Of a DNA stretch of 6,086 nt, positions 1 to 5,853 are shown in pieces. Every line of letters begins with the position of its first letter. Within the stretch, counting starts at the first letter, position 1. The translations under genes were made by a program, and so were the position numbers. The DNA comes from Caryophanales bacterium UBA1231 (lineage in GTDB: Bacteria > Bacillota_I > Bacilli_A > ML615J-28 > CAG-313): the NCBI GenBank assembly GCA_002309035.1, contig DBWT01000032.1, positions 1 to 6,086 on the forward strand, read 5' to 3'. Under the pieces are notes generated by a model, which was given only the letters and a program-made list of their open reading frames with translations, was not told where the DNA came from and ran no database searches.

Positions 1-26
1 TTAGTAACTAGGTTGCCTGTTGGAGC
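1..26 (-). repeat. Start of a second CBM repeat unit
   Basis: These 26 bases match positions 595-620 at 22 of 26 positions. Both encode the start of a domain (APTGNLVT here, APAGNLVT at residues 32-39). The period is 594 bases, or 198 residues, which is one CBM plus its linker. The rest of the second copy lies outside the window. Confidence 0.75.
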
Positions 27-713
27 AGTGTATTCAACAGGAGTTTCAGTATTCTCAACAACTGGAGCTAAAGTTATGCAGTCGATGTAGAGGTCAGCGT
101 CTACTGATGCAGCAAGAGATAATCTAATTAAATCAAGATGGTCAAAGTCTTCTGCTGTTCCATTGAAGTCTTTTGCGAGAGCGAAGCTTTCATCGCCTTC
201 AGCATCTACAGTTACAACATATAGTTTGCCTGTAACTACTCTAAGTTCAAATTGTGCGCTTACTCTAGTCCACTCATTTTGGTTGATGTGCATCCAAGAA
301 CCAGCACCGTAGTACCATAAATAAGCACTTCCAGTTGCTTCACCAGATTTAGCCCATGGTGAATATCCGGCTTGAATATCAGCACCACCTTCTTTTGGTG
401 TCATAGCATAGAATGCATATTCGTACTTTTGTCCAAGTTGAATTGTTGTCACATCATAGTTGTAAGCATTCCATGTACCAGTTGTTCTACCAGTTACAGC
501 CATTGCACCTGAACCATTGTAATGTTGATCGGTTGTGTGAGCAAGTGTAGCACCATTTGCCCATGCTGGATCAATAGTTTCTTCAAAATCCCAGTTAGTA
601 ACAAGGTTACCTGCTGGTGCTGAGAAATCAGCTCTAGCTCTTGTTGGAGCGATGAATAACATTGCTAGTCCAAGTGTTAAAGCTACTAATAATGCGATTA
701 ATACTTTTTTCAT
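1..713 (-). CDS. Secreted protein with tandem CBM4_9-like carbohydrate-binding domains (partial, C-terminus off the left edge)
   Basis: The first 237 residues of a secreted protein are visible and the frame is open at the window edge. Residues 1-28 form a Sec signal peptide: two lysines, a Leu/Ala-rich core and an A-R-A cleavage motif before Asp29. Residues about 36-216 resemble a CBM4_9 (CBM22-like) beta-sandwich. It opens with NLVTNWDFEE, has a GAMAVTGRT strand and an aromatic patch around residues 131-140 (YLWYYG, then W140), and ends with a DLYIDCITL strand. An acidic Thr/Pro/Val linker (about 217-232) leads to a second GNLVTN at 233-237, so another copy follows. In known proteins such modules precede xylanase or other glycosidase domains, but no catalytic domain is visible here, so it could also be a binding protein or adhesin. 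The start is fixed by AGGAG placed 7 bases upstream. The gene follows the solute-binding protein by 45 bases and is probably in the same operon. Its DNA is richer in GC than its neighbours. Confidence 0.8.
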   Translation of the reverse strand, partial: MKKVLIALLVALTLGLAMLFIAPTRARADFSAPAGNLVTNWDFEETIDPAWANGATLAHTTDQHYNGSGAMAVTGRTTGTWNAYNYDVTTIQLGQKYEYAFYAMTPKEGGADIQAGYSPWAKSGEATGSAYLWYYGAGSWMHINQNEWTRVSAQFELRVVTGKLYVVTVDAEGDESFALAKDFNGTAEDFDHLDLIRLSLAASVDADLYIDCITLAPVVENTETPVEYTAPTGNLVT

Positions 714-738
714 TATTCTTCTCCTTTTTTTATTATTT

Positions 739-756
739 TAAATGAAAAATCATTTG
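739..756 (-). repeat. Small inverted repeat between the solute-binding protein and CBM genes
   Basis: AAATGA and TCATTT are perfect 6-base arms (740-745 and 750-755) around a 4-base loop, extendable by one G-U pair. The repeat lies just after the solute-binding protein stop codon. On the minus strand it is followed by an A-rich stretch and the next ribosome binding site rather than by a T-run, so it does not look like an intrinsic terminator. It could act as an RNA stability element at the end of the transporter message, or it could be chance in AT-rich DNA. Confidence 0.35.
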
Positions 757-758
757 TC

Positions 759-2267
759 TTATTTTTGTGATTGAAGCCATGCATCAATCTGGCTTTGCAT
801 TTCAGTTATTATTTTTTCAGAACCTGCAATCTTAAGTTTATTAATAAATTTAGTATATTGCTTTTCAAATTCGGTTCTATCACCAACTGGTTTATCCTCG
901 TCAAGGAATACACCATAAATAAATGAATTAATGTATTCCATATATGCTTGATAACAGTTAGTTAGTTCAAGTTCGACGTTAGAACCATCAAAAGTGAATC
1001 CCATAATTGGTGAATATTTAGCAGTTGCATTGATTACTTTTGTTTGTTCCCAAACATCATCTTCTTGTCCTCTTGTAACATATGCGTTAAATTGATTTGA
1101 GAATTGCCAACCAACTGTTGCCATAGTGTATCTAGTGTTTTCAACTACTTCAATCCTATTTTCACCAACCTTATTGTAGTGAATACCTTCAATACCGAAT
1201 GTTATTAAATTATATAAGTCTTTATCAGTATTTAACAATTCTAGGAATTTAAGACACTTAACAGGGTCTTCGCTTGTTGCACTAATTGCATTAATATCAG
1301 ATACAGCCCAGCTATTATACATAATTGATTCGCCAATAGGGAATGTAATAATATCTCTTCCTGCTACTTGTGTTTGTTCTCCTGCAGAACCAGGCTTCCA
1401 TGTAGATAGTAGCCAGCAATATCCTTTTGTATAATCAAAAGCTTCTGTAAGTACTTTTTTACTAATATATCCTTTTTCGTACCAGTCAACGGCGAGTTTA
1501 AATATATCGTGATAATAAGGTTGAGCAAATTGATTAACTACAGTCAAACCATCTGACGGATCATCATCGATACTTACTGCTCCAGGATATGTCATGCCAA
1601 ATAATTCATCAAAATGACCATCAATAATAAGCCCTGCTGGATCATTTGGAGCAACGATATTAAATGCATTAGGTACAACTTCTTTTACATATGCTAAATA
1701 TGGTTCAATATCTGCGATTGATTTAATATCAGATTCTTTCGTACCAGTTTTAGCACAGAATGCTTCCCAGGTAGTCTTTTCAACTGCAAGACCTGGTGTT
1801 CTTGGTAATATTTGTAAATTGATAACGCCATATATTTTTCCATCAACTTTTATGCCTTCATATAAACTTGGATCTACATTTGCATATAAGGTAGGTGCAT
1901 ATTCAGGTAATAATTCTGTGATATCAACATATGCTTCTTTTTGAACTTTGTTTCGATAGTTGTTGGTCCAACTTGATGTGAAACAAATATCAAATTTGTC
2001 ACCAGAGTTAATAATTAAATTTAATTTTTCATCATAACTCCATGCAGCAATTGGATGAAGTTTGACACTAGCTTTAATTTTTTCTTCAGTTATTTCACTG
2101 ATTTTTTGTTCTACTAATTCCAAATCTTGTGGTACAAATGTTCCATTCATTATGAAATAGTAGTCAATTTGATAGATGTCATCTGGATTACTTGTTTTTT
2201 TAGTACATCCAACAAGTAATAACGACATCCCTAAAATACATAAAATGGATAAAAATACTTTTTTCAT
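759..2267 (-). CDS. Sugar ABC transporter solute-binding lipoprotein (LplA/YtcQ-like, CUT1 family)
   Basis: This 502-residue protein is the extracellular, membrane-anchored binding subunit that delivers oligosaccharides to the two permeases encoded immediately upstream. Residues 1-21 form a lipoprotein signal peptide with the lipobox L-V-G-C, and Cys21 is the expected lipidation site. The body reads as a family 1 solute-binding protein. The FGIEGIHYN motif at about 357-365 and the C-terminal part from about 370 (with GFTFDGSNVE, then a helical end) are typical of the LplA/YtcQ type with a DUF3502-like C-terminus. The length of about 500 residues fits that group and is longer than classic maltose-type binding proteins. 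I chose the ATG at 2267 because AAAGGAG lies 6 bases upstream and the protein then begins with a proper signal peptide; a longer reading would bury it behind 31 extra residues. All ten tryptophans are TGG. The true ligand cannot be read from the sequence. Confidence 0.92.
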   Translation of the reverse strand: MKKVFLSILCILGMSLLLVGCTKKTSNPDDIYQIDYYFIMNGTFVPQDLELVEQKISEITEEKIKASVKLHPIAAWSYDEKLNLIINSGDKFDICFTSSWTNNYRNKVQKEAYVDITELLPEYAPTLYANVDPSLYEGIKVDGKIYGVINLQILPRTPGLAVEKTTWEAFCAKTGTKESDIKSIADIEPYLAYVKEVVPNAFNIVAPNDPAGLIIDGHFDELFGMTYPGAVSIDDDPSDGLTVVNQFAQPYYHDIFKLAVDWYEKGYISKKVLTEAFDYTKGYCWLLSTWKPGSAGEQTQVAGRDIITFPIGESIMYNSWAVSDINAISATSEDPVKCLKFLELLNTDKDLYNLITFGIEGIHYNKVGENRIEVVENTRYTMATVGWQFSNQFNAYVTRGQEDDVWEQTKVINATAKYSPIMGFTFDGSNVELELTNCYQAYMEYINSFIYGVFLDEDKPVGDRTEFEKQYTKFINKLKIAGSEKIITEMQSQIDAWLQSQK

Positions 2268-2273
2268 ATCTAT

Positions 2274-2280
2274 CTCCTTT
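2274..2280 (-). promoter_or_regulatory. Ribosome binding site deciding the solute-binding protein start
   Basis: AAAGGAG sits 6 bases before the ATG at 2267. It supports the short start that puts the lipoprotein signal peptide at the N-terminus. Confidence 0.85.
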
Positions 2281-2292
2281 ATTAAAAAACTT

Positions 2293-3183
2293 TTATTCTT
2301 TAACAGAACCCGCTGTAAGCCCTTGTACAAAGTATTTTTGGAAAAAACTAAATAACACAATCATAGGTCCGGATGCAACTACACACATTGCGTATAAAAT
2401 TGTTTTTGTTGGAACATCGTCTAGGTTTATAATAGTTCCCGTTCCCATACTTTGTTTAATGTAGTTTACATATTGAGACATCTGAGTTAAGAATATTTGA
2501 ATAGGTGTTAACTTAGTGTTTTCGATATAGATTATTGCTGTATATGAGTCATTCCAATACATTAATACTGTGAAAAATGTTATTGTCGCAATACCTGGAA
2601 CAATTAATGGAAGTCCAATATTGAAAAATTGTTGATATTCATTTGCTCCTTCTATTTCTGCAGATTCATATAATGAAGTAGGAACGCTTTGGAAGAAAAC
2701 TTTTAACAAAACTACATTCCCCGGTTGAACCAAAAGTGGAATTATCAATACCCAAATCGAATCATACATATGCAAATAATTCTTTATTAATACATATGTT
2801 GGAACTAGCCCTCCACCAAACATTACAGTAAAAAACATAAAGAATGTGAGAATTTTTCTATACCTAAATTTAAATTTAGAAATGGCGAATGCGAATGGTA
2901 GCATTACTGCCATATTTAGAATGGTTCCCACTACTGTAACAAATATAGAAACACCATATGCTCTAAATATTTGTTCTGGGTATTTAAATACATATTTATA
3001 TGCTTGAAGTGAAAATTGACGAGGGATTAAAGATACACCATTTATTACTAAATCATTATCGTCAGAAAATGATGCAGAGATAACTAGTATAAATGGAACA
3101 ATACAACATAGAACAAATAATATTACTAGAAAATGAATGAGTATCATTGAGAAAGGGACTTTTTTATGTTTTTTCTTGGTCAT
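2293..3183 (-). CDS. Sugar ABC transporter permease (LplC/YtcP-like, MalG-type)
   Basis: This 296-residue integral membrane protein is one half of the transmembrane channel of a CUT1 sugar importer. Six hydrophobic segments are visible, at about residues 13-35, 76-99, 108-130, 140-162, 188-210 and 260-282. The cytoplasmic EAA loop that contacts the ATPase starts at residue 173 (ESAEIEGAN, then GLP), with the conserved Gly at 179. The C-terminal KYFVQGLTAGSVKE is the hallmark ending of the LplC/YtcP group. The start has a GAGGGG ribosome binding site. The gene begins 15 bases after the partner permease and ends 25 bases before the solute-binding protein, so the three are surely co-transcribed. 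No ATP-binding subunit is encoded beside them; CUT1 systems of this type commonly share an MsmK-like ATPase made elsewhere (family knowledge, not visible here). Confidence 0.93.
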   Translation of the reverse strand: MTKKKHKKVPFSMILIHFLVILFVLCCIVPFILVISASFSDDNDLVINGVSLIPRQFSLQAYKYVFKYPEQIFRAYGVSIFVTVVGTILNMAVMLPFAFAISKFKFRYRKILTFFMFFTVMFGGGLVPTYVLIKNYLHMYDSIWVLIIPLLVQPGNVVLLKVFFQSVPTSLYESAEIEGANEYQQFFNIGLPLIVPGIATITFFTVLMYWNDSYTAIIYIENTKLTPIQIFLTQMSQYVNYIKQSMGTGTIINLDDVPTKTILYAMCVVASGPMIVLFSFFQKYFVQGLTAGSVKE

Positions 3184-3198
3184 TTTTTTATCCCCTCT

Positions 3199-4134
3199 TT
3201 AATACAAAGCCGATTGTTCATCAATTCTTCTAACAATCCTATTGGCGAATATTGTTAGAACTAAGCCAATTAGACCTTGAACAAAACCAACTGCAGTACC
3301 TATCTTAAATTCGCCCGCCTTTCTAATAATTCTCCATATGTATGTATCAATTACATCGGTTGCTTCATATAATGTCGCTATATCTTTTGTTGCAAAGAAG
3401 AATAGTCCCAAATCACTTCTTAAAATATTTGCTCCAGACATAATGACATTTACACATATCATCGTTCTAAGATATGGAAGGCTTATATAAATCATCTTTT
3501 GTAGTCTATTTGCGCCATCTAATTCTGCTGACTCATATAAACTTGGATCACAATTCATTAAAGTCGCATAATAAATGATTGCACTTACACCAGCACCCTT
3601 CCATATATTTACTATTGGAAGAATAAAACGCCAATATTTAGCATCTTTATAAAAGTATATAGTTCTTCCCGAAATATTTTTTATTAACATAGTTATTATT
3701 CCATCATTATCAATTAATGCTTGAAGAATAAAACTAACTAATACCCAAGAAATAAAGAATGGTAAAAAGAAAGATGTTTGATAGACTTTTAATGCTTTTC
3801 TCGAGTGAATTTCAAAAATGAGTAAAGCTAATATAACTGAAAATACTAATCCAGTGAAGATAAACAATAAATTATATACAACAGTGTTCGTAAAAATGCG
3901 TTTGAAATCTACAGACTGAAATAAGTACTTAAAGTTGTCGAAACCAACAAATTTACTTTTGAATATTCCTTTTCTTGGAATATAATTTACGAATGCCATG
4001 TATATACCTATCATTGGTATATATGAGAAAATGAATAATTTAATCGTTGTTGGCAAGCATAATGTTAAAAGCTGTCTGTCAGATTTTTTTTGCATTTTAC
4101 GACTGTGTTTGTTAGTTACAGTCTTATTTTTCAT
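3199..4134 (-). CDS. Sugar ABC transporter permease (LplB-like, MalF-type)
   Basis: This 311-residue membrane protein is the second half of the importer channel. After a basic N-terminus it shows six hydrophobic segments, at about residues 26-50, 83-107, 118-143, 168-190, 222-245 and 275-298. The EAA loop starts at residue 201 (ESAELDGAN, then SLP), with the conserved Gly at 207. The ending (ANRIVRRIDEQSALY) is like LplB-type permeases. The ATG lies only 3 bases after the fucU stop codon and has no ribosome binding site at a useful distance: the nearest GG is 16 bases away and is part of the fucU coding sequence. Translation is therefore probably coupled to fucU. An internal ATG at 4095 was considered but has no ribosome binding site either, so the first start is kept. 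Confidence 0.92.
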   Translation of the reverse strand: MKNKTVTNKHSRKMQKKSDRQLLTLCLPTTIKLFIFSYIPMIGIYMAFVNYIPRKGIFKSKFVGFDNFKYLFQSVDFKRIFTNTVVYNLLFIFTGLVFSVILALLIFEIHSRKALKVYQTSFFLPFFISWVLVSFILQALIDNDGIITMLIKNISGRTIYFYKDAKYWRFILPIVNIWKGAGVSAIIYYATLMNCDPSLYESAELDGANRLQKMIYISLPYLRTMICVNVIMSGANILRSDLGLFFFATKDIATLYEATDVIDTYIWRIIRKAGEFKIGTAVGFVQGLIGLVLTIFANRIVRRIDEQSALY

Positions 4135-4137
4135 AGG

Positions 4138-4557
4138 CTATTTTATTACACCTTTTTTTAGAATTATATTTGCATATACTCTTTCTTCTCCAGATGCAAT
4201 TACAGCATATGCTTTAGATGCTCTATCATAGAATTCATATCTTTCAAGCATTTTAACTTTTAAATTTGAATCTAATTCTTGGGCTTTATTGATGTATTCA
4301 TCCCAAATATTTGGAATAGGGTCACCTTTAGATACGTCCATCAACATAAAATTATCAGAATACGAATCAAGAGGAATCATAGTTAAAATAGCATTGAGCA
4401 ATTCGGTTCCAGTTAATCCATCTGCTCTAATCACTCTTCTTCCATATGTTTCAGAAGGAAAGTTCGCATCCCCGATTACTATTTCATCACCATGTCCCAT
4501 TTCACATAGAACTTTTATTAATTCTGGACTTAAAATTTTAGGCACATTCTTTAACAT
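4138..4557 (-). CDS. fucU: L-fucose mutarotase (RbsD/FucU family)
   Basis: This 139-residue cytoplasmic enzyme is predicted to interconvert the alpha and beta anomers of L-fucose so that the isomerase pathway receives the right form. From memory of E. coli FucU (140 residues), the match is ungapped at the N-terminus: SPELIKVLCEMGHGDEI at 10-26 and DANFP at 30-34. The catalytic-type His22 and Asp30 are present, as are VIRADGL, LDSY, the RYEFYDRASKA segment beginning at Arg106, and a C-terminal Y-A-N at 128-130 followed by LKKGV. E. coli has Y-G-N in that place, while Y-A-N also occurs in the related D-ribose pyranase RbsD. The overall pattern still favours FucU over RbsD. The ATG at 4557 is chosen because GGAGGAAG precedes it and it aligns with the E. 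coli start; a 16-residue longer reading lacks support. It is the first gene of the transporter operon. Confidence 0.93.
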   Translation of the reverse strand: MLKNVPKILSPELIKVLCEMGHGDEIVIGDANFPSETYGRRVIRADGLTGTELLNAILTMIPLDSYSDNFMLMDVSKGDPIPNIWDEYINKAQELDSNLKVKMLERYEFYDRASKAYAVIASGEERVYANIILKKGVIK

Positions 4558-4563
4558 AAAAAT

Positions 4564-4571
4564 CTTCCTCC
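4564..4571 (-). promoter_or_regulatory. Ribosome binding site deciding the fucU start
   Basis: GGAGGAAG is the strongest ribosome binding site in the window. Its GGAGG core ends 9 bases before the ATG at 4557. It rules out the upstream in-frame ATG at 4605, which would place this site inside the coding region. Confidence 0.88.
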
Positions 4572-4585
4572 GTTTTTGCAAAAAG

Positions 4586-4615
4586 AGAAACAATATCTTT
4601 ACCATATTCGTTTCT
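4586..4615 (-). promoter_or_regulatory. Inverted repeat in the fucU operon leader (operator or attenuator candidate)
   Basis: Read on the minus strand, AGAAAC and AATAT pair with ATATT and GTTTCT around a 7-base loop, with one unpaired G in the first arm. That gives 11 base pairs in all. The stem is followed at once by CTCTTTTT and lies 28 bases before the fucU start codon. It could be a weak intrinsic terminator acting as an attenuator, or a dyad operator in DNA. The stem has only two G-C pairs, so a strong terminator is unlikely. Confidence 0.45.
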
Positions 4616-4701
4616 TCGTATTTAGTTTATTCTTTTTTTAATTTGCGATTGTTCTAATTACTAATAAGAAATCCATTTTAAATACAATGTGTTTATAATT
4701 T

Positions 4702-4730
4702 ATTATATGATTTTTATTTAGTAATTAAAA
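4702..4730 (-). promoter_or_regulatory. Candidate promoter of the fucU-transporter operon
   Basis: The minus strand carries a perfect TATAAT at 4707-4702. At a 17-base spacing the -35 position reads TTTTAA, a poor match (3 of 6) to TTGACA. A good -10 with a weak -35 fits a promoter that needs an activator, such as the AraC-family protein next door. Transcription would start near 4695, leaving a leader of about 138 bases. The region is so AT-rich (about 12% GC over 4681-4740) that a chance TATAAT is possible. Nothing else gene-like was seen between 4558 and 4800. Confidence 0.4.
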
Positions 4731-4800
4731 TAGTTATTGTTTGTTTTTGGTAGCAATTATTTTGATTTTACCTATTTTCGATATTTTATCATTAATAACT

Positions 4801-4832
4801 AAAGAAAAAAACCAATGCATAAATGCATTAGC
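4801..4832 (-). terminator. Intrinsic terminator of the AraC-family gene
   Basis: On the minus strand a 9-pair stem with two G-U pairs (GCTAATGCA with TGCATTGGT) closes a TTTA loop. It is followed by six T residues, then CTTT. It begins 18 bases after the regulator's stop codon, the classic position and form of a rho-independent terminator. It should separate the regulator transcript from the fucU-transporter operon. Confidence 0.8.
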
Positions 4833-4850
4833 TTTTCATATCTTCATTTA

Positions 4851-5711
4851 CTATTTTATGTCGTTTCTATATTGTGTCGGATATCTGCCATCAACCTTTT
4901 TAAACCACCTAGAAAAAGTATGAGAATCATTAAAATTCATTTTTTCACTTATCTCTCTTATAGACATAAATGAATACATTAATAGTTCTTTCGCTCTTCT
5001 ATATCTAAGATCGTTGTAATATTTAATTGGAGATATACCAAAATAGTCGTTAAATTTTTTAATTATTGACCATTTTGTGATTCCAAACTTATTTACAATA
5101 TCATCTAAGTTTATATTATCATCCACATTCTCATTCATAAAAGATACAATAAACGATAAGTTCTTTTCAGTTTTTGTATCATTTCCAAGTTCTTGGTATT
5201 CTCTTATAATGCAACCAATTAGTTCTATCATTAAACCTTTTAATACATATTCGTATGATGGCTTTTTAAATGTAAATTCTTCGATTATTTGGAATAATAC
5301 ATTTTTTATAGACCAAGGATTCTTAAGATGAATAACTGGCGGAATATCAAGACCTTTTTCTTTGAAATAGTCTGGCCTTATTTTAGCTCTTTCTTCTTCG
5401 CTCATTTCTTCATATGACATAGATGAAATGCCTACTTCTTCGCTATCAGGATAGTGATATAAATCAAAGTGGACATGTGGTTGTTCGCAATCAATTTTGT
5501 AGTATTCAATTTTATGCCTTACTCCTGGCCTTAACAGTACACAATCGTTTTCTTTTAATATATATGTTTTGCCATCAACAACAAGTTTCATCGTCCCTGA
5601 TTCAATAAATATTATTTCATTATCCCATATAATTCTATCCAAATAGAATTCCTTTTTCCAAGTATGGTGCATCGCAAATCTAACATATGGATTAATGTCT
5701 ATATCATTCAT
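4851..5711 (-). CDS. AraC-family transcriptional regulator with N-terminal cupin sensor
   Basis: This 286-residue DNA-binding protein is the likely regulator of the fucU-transporter operon downstream. An N-terminal cupin-type domain (about residues 20-100) is shown by GTMKLVVDGKTYILKEND, then LLRPGVRH with His66, and by HVHFDLYH; this is the usual sugar-sensing half of AraC proteins. The last 100 or so residues carry two helix-turn-helix units. The first is around INLDDIVNKFGIT, and the second spans MSIREISEKMNFND through the signature FSRWFKKVDGRYPTQYR. The ATG at 5711 has GAGAAGG 6 bases upstream. An upstream in-frame ATG at 5759 has no ribosome binding site and its extra residues fall within an inverted repeat, so it is rejected. 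The gene has its own promoter and terminator. The effector cannot be read from sequence; by position, a sugar imported by the neighbouring transporter is the natural guess. Most members of this class are activators. Confidence 0.92.
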   Translation of the reverse strand: MNDIDINPYVRFAMHHTWKKEFYLDRIIWDNEIIFIESGTMKLVVDGKTYILKENDCVLLRPGVRHKIEYYKIDCEQPHVHFDLYHYPDSEEVGISSMSYEEMSEEERAKIRPDYFKEKGLDIPPVIHLKNPWSIKNVLFQIIEEFTFKKPSYEYVLKGLMIELIGCIIREYQELGNDTKTEKNLSFIVSFMNENVDDNINLDDIVNKFGITKWSIIKKFNDYFGISPIKYYNDLRYRRAKELLMYSFMSIREISEKMNFNDSHTFSRWFKKVDGRYPTQYRNDIK

Positions 5712-5717
5712 AATATG

Positions 5718-5724
5718 CCTTCTC
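5718..5724 (-). promoter_or_regulatory. Ribosome binding site deciding the AraC-family start
   Basis: GAGAAGG ends 6 bases before the ATG at 5711. The competing ATG at 5759 has nothing comparable. Confidence 0.75.
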
Positions 5725-5742
5725 GTTTGATAAAATTTTTCG

Positions 5743-5766
5743 TTATTACATAACTGCATGTAATAA
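5743..5766 (-). repeat. Perfect 9-bp inverted repeat in the AraC-family leader
   Basis: TTATTACAT and ATGTAATAA are perfect arms around a 6-base loop (GCAGTT on the minus strand). If transcription starts near 5771, as the promoter predicts, this is a hairpin about 5 bases from the 5' end of the message, or equally a dyad operator overlapping the start of transcription. It ends 31 bases before the start codon. Confidence 0.6.
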
Positions 5767-5777
5767 ATGTCATCAGT

Positions 5778-5806
5778 ATGATATTAATTCGTTTAGTAGA
5801 TATCAA
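5778..5806 (-). promoter_or_regulatory. Promoter of the AraC-family gene
   Basis: The minus strand reads TTGATA (5806-5801, 5 of 6 to consensus), a 17-base spacer, then TATCAT (5783-5778, 5 of 6). This is the best sigma-A-type promoter in the window. Transcription would begin near 5771, giving a leader of about 60 bases. Confidence 0.7.
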
Positions 5807-5816
5807 TTGTGAAAAT

Positions 5817-5828
5817 ATTATTTTCAAC
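5817..5828 (-). promoter_or_regulatory. Direct repeat copy 1 (possible regulator binding site)
   Basis: The minus strand reads GTTGAAAATAAT. It ends 10 bases upstream of the -35 hexamer of the AraC-family promoter, a typical activator or autoregulator position. A second copy with one mismatch lies 50 bases further upstream. Confidence 0.4.
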
Positions 5829-5853
5829 GCAAAAGGAAAAAATAATCACAATC

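Noticed and set aside
2268..2360. A longer start for the solute-binding protein adding 31 residues
   Set aside because: It would hide a textbook lipoprotein signal peptide and overlaps the permease gene; a strong ribosome binding site sits before the ATG at 2267.
4153..4161. A7 run followed by GG near the end of fucU as a programmed frameshift site
   Set aside because: A -1 shift meets a stop within a few codons and produces almost the same length, so there is no sign of a functional product.
4138..4557. Reading the mutarotase as D-ribose pyranase (RbsD)
   Set aside because: The Y-A-N ending is shared with RbsD, but the ungapped N-terminal match (SPEL, KVL, EMGHGDEI, DA-FP) and VIRADGL are FucU features, and no ribose genes are nearby.
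4558..4605. A longer start for fucU adding 16 residues
   Set aside because: The extra stretch contains the GGAGGAAG site and lacks counterparts in E. coli FucU, which aligns from the ATG at 4557.
4289..4657. Plus-strand open frame opposite fucU
   Set aside because: It lies antisense to a clearly conserved enzyme and has no family resemblance or ribosome binding site of note.
4741..4923. Plus-strand hydrophobic open frame of 60 residues
   Set aside because: It runs across the terminator and the end of the AraC-family gene; its hydrophobicity is what AT-rich antisense DNA gives by default.
5712..5759. A longer start for the AraC-family gene adding 16 residues
   Set aside because: No ribosome binding site precedes the ATG at 5759, and the region holds a perfect inverted repeat; GAGAAGG marks the ATG at 5711.
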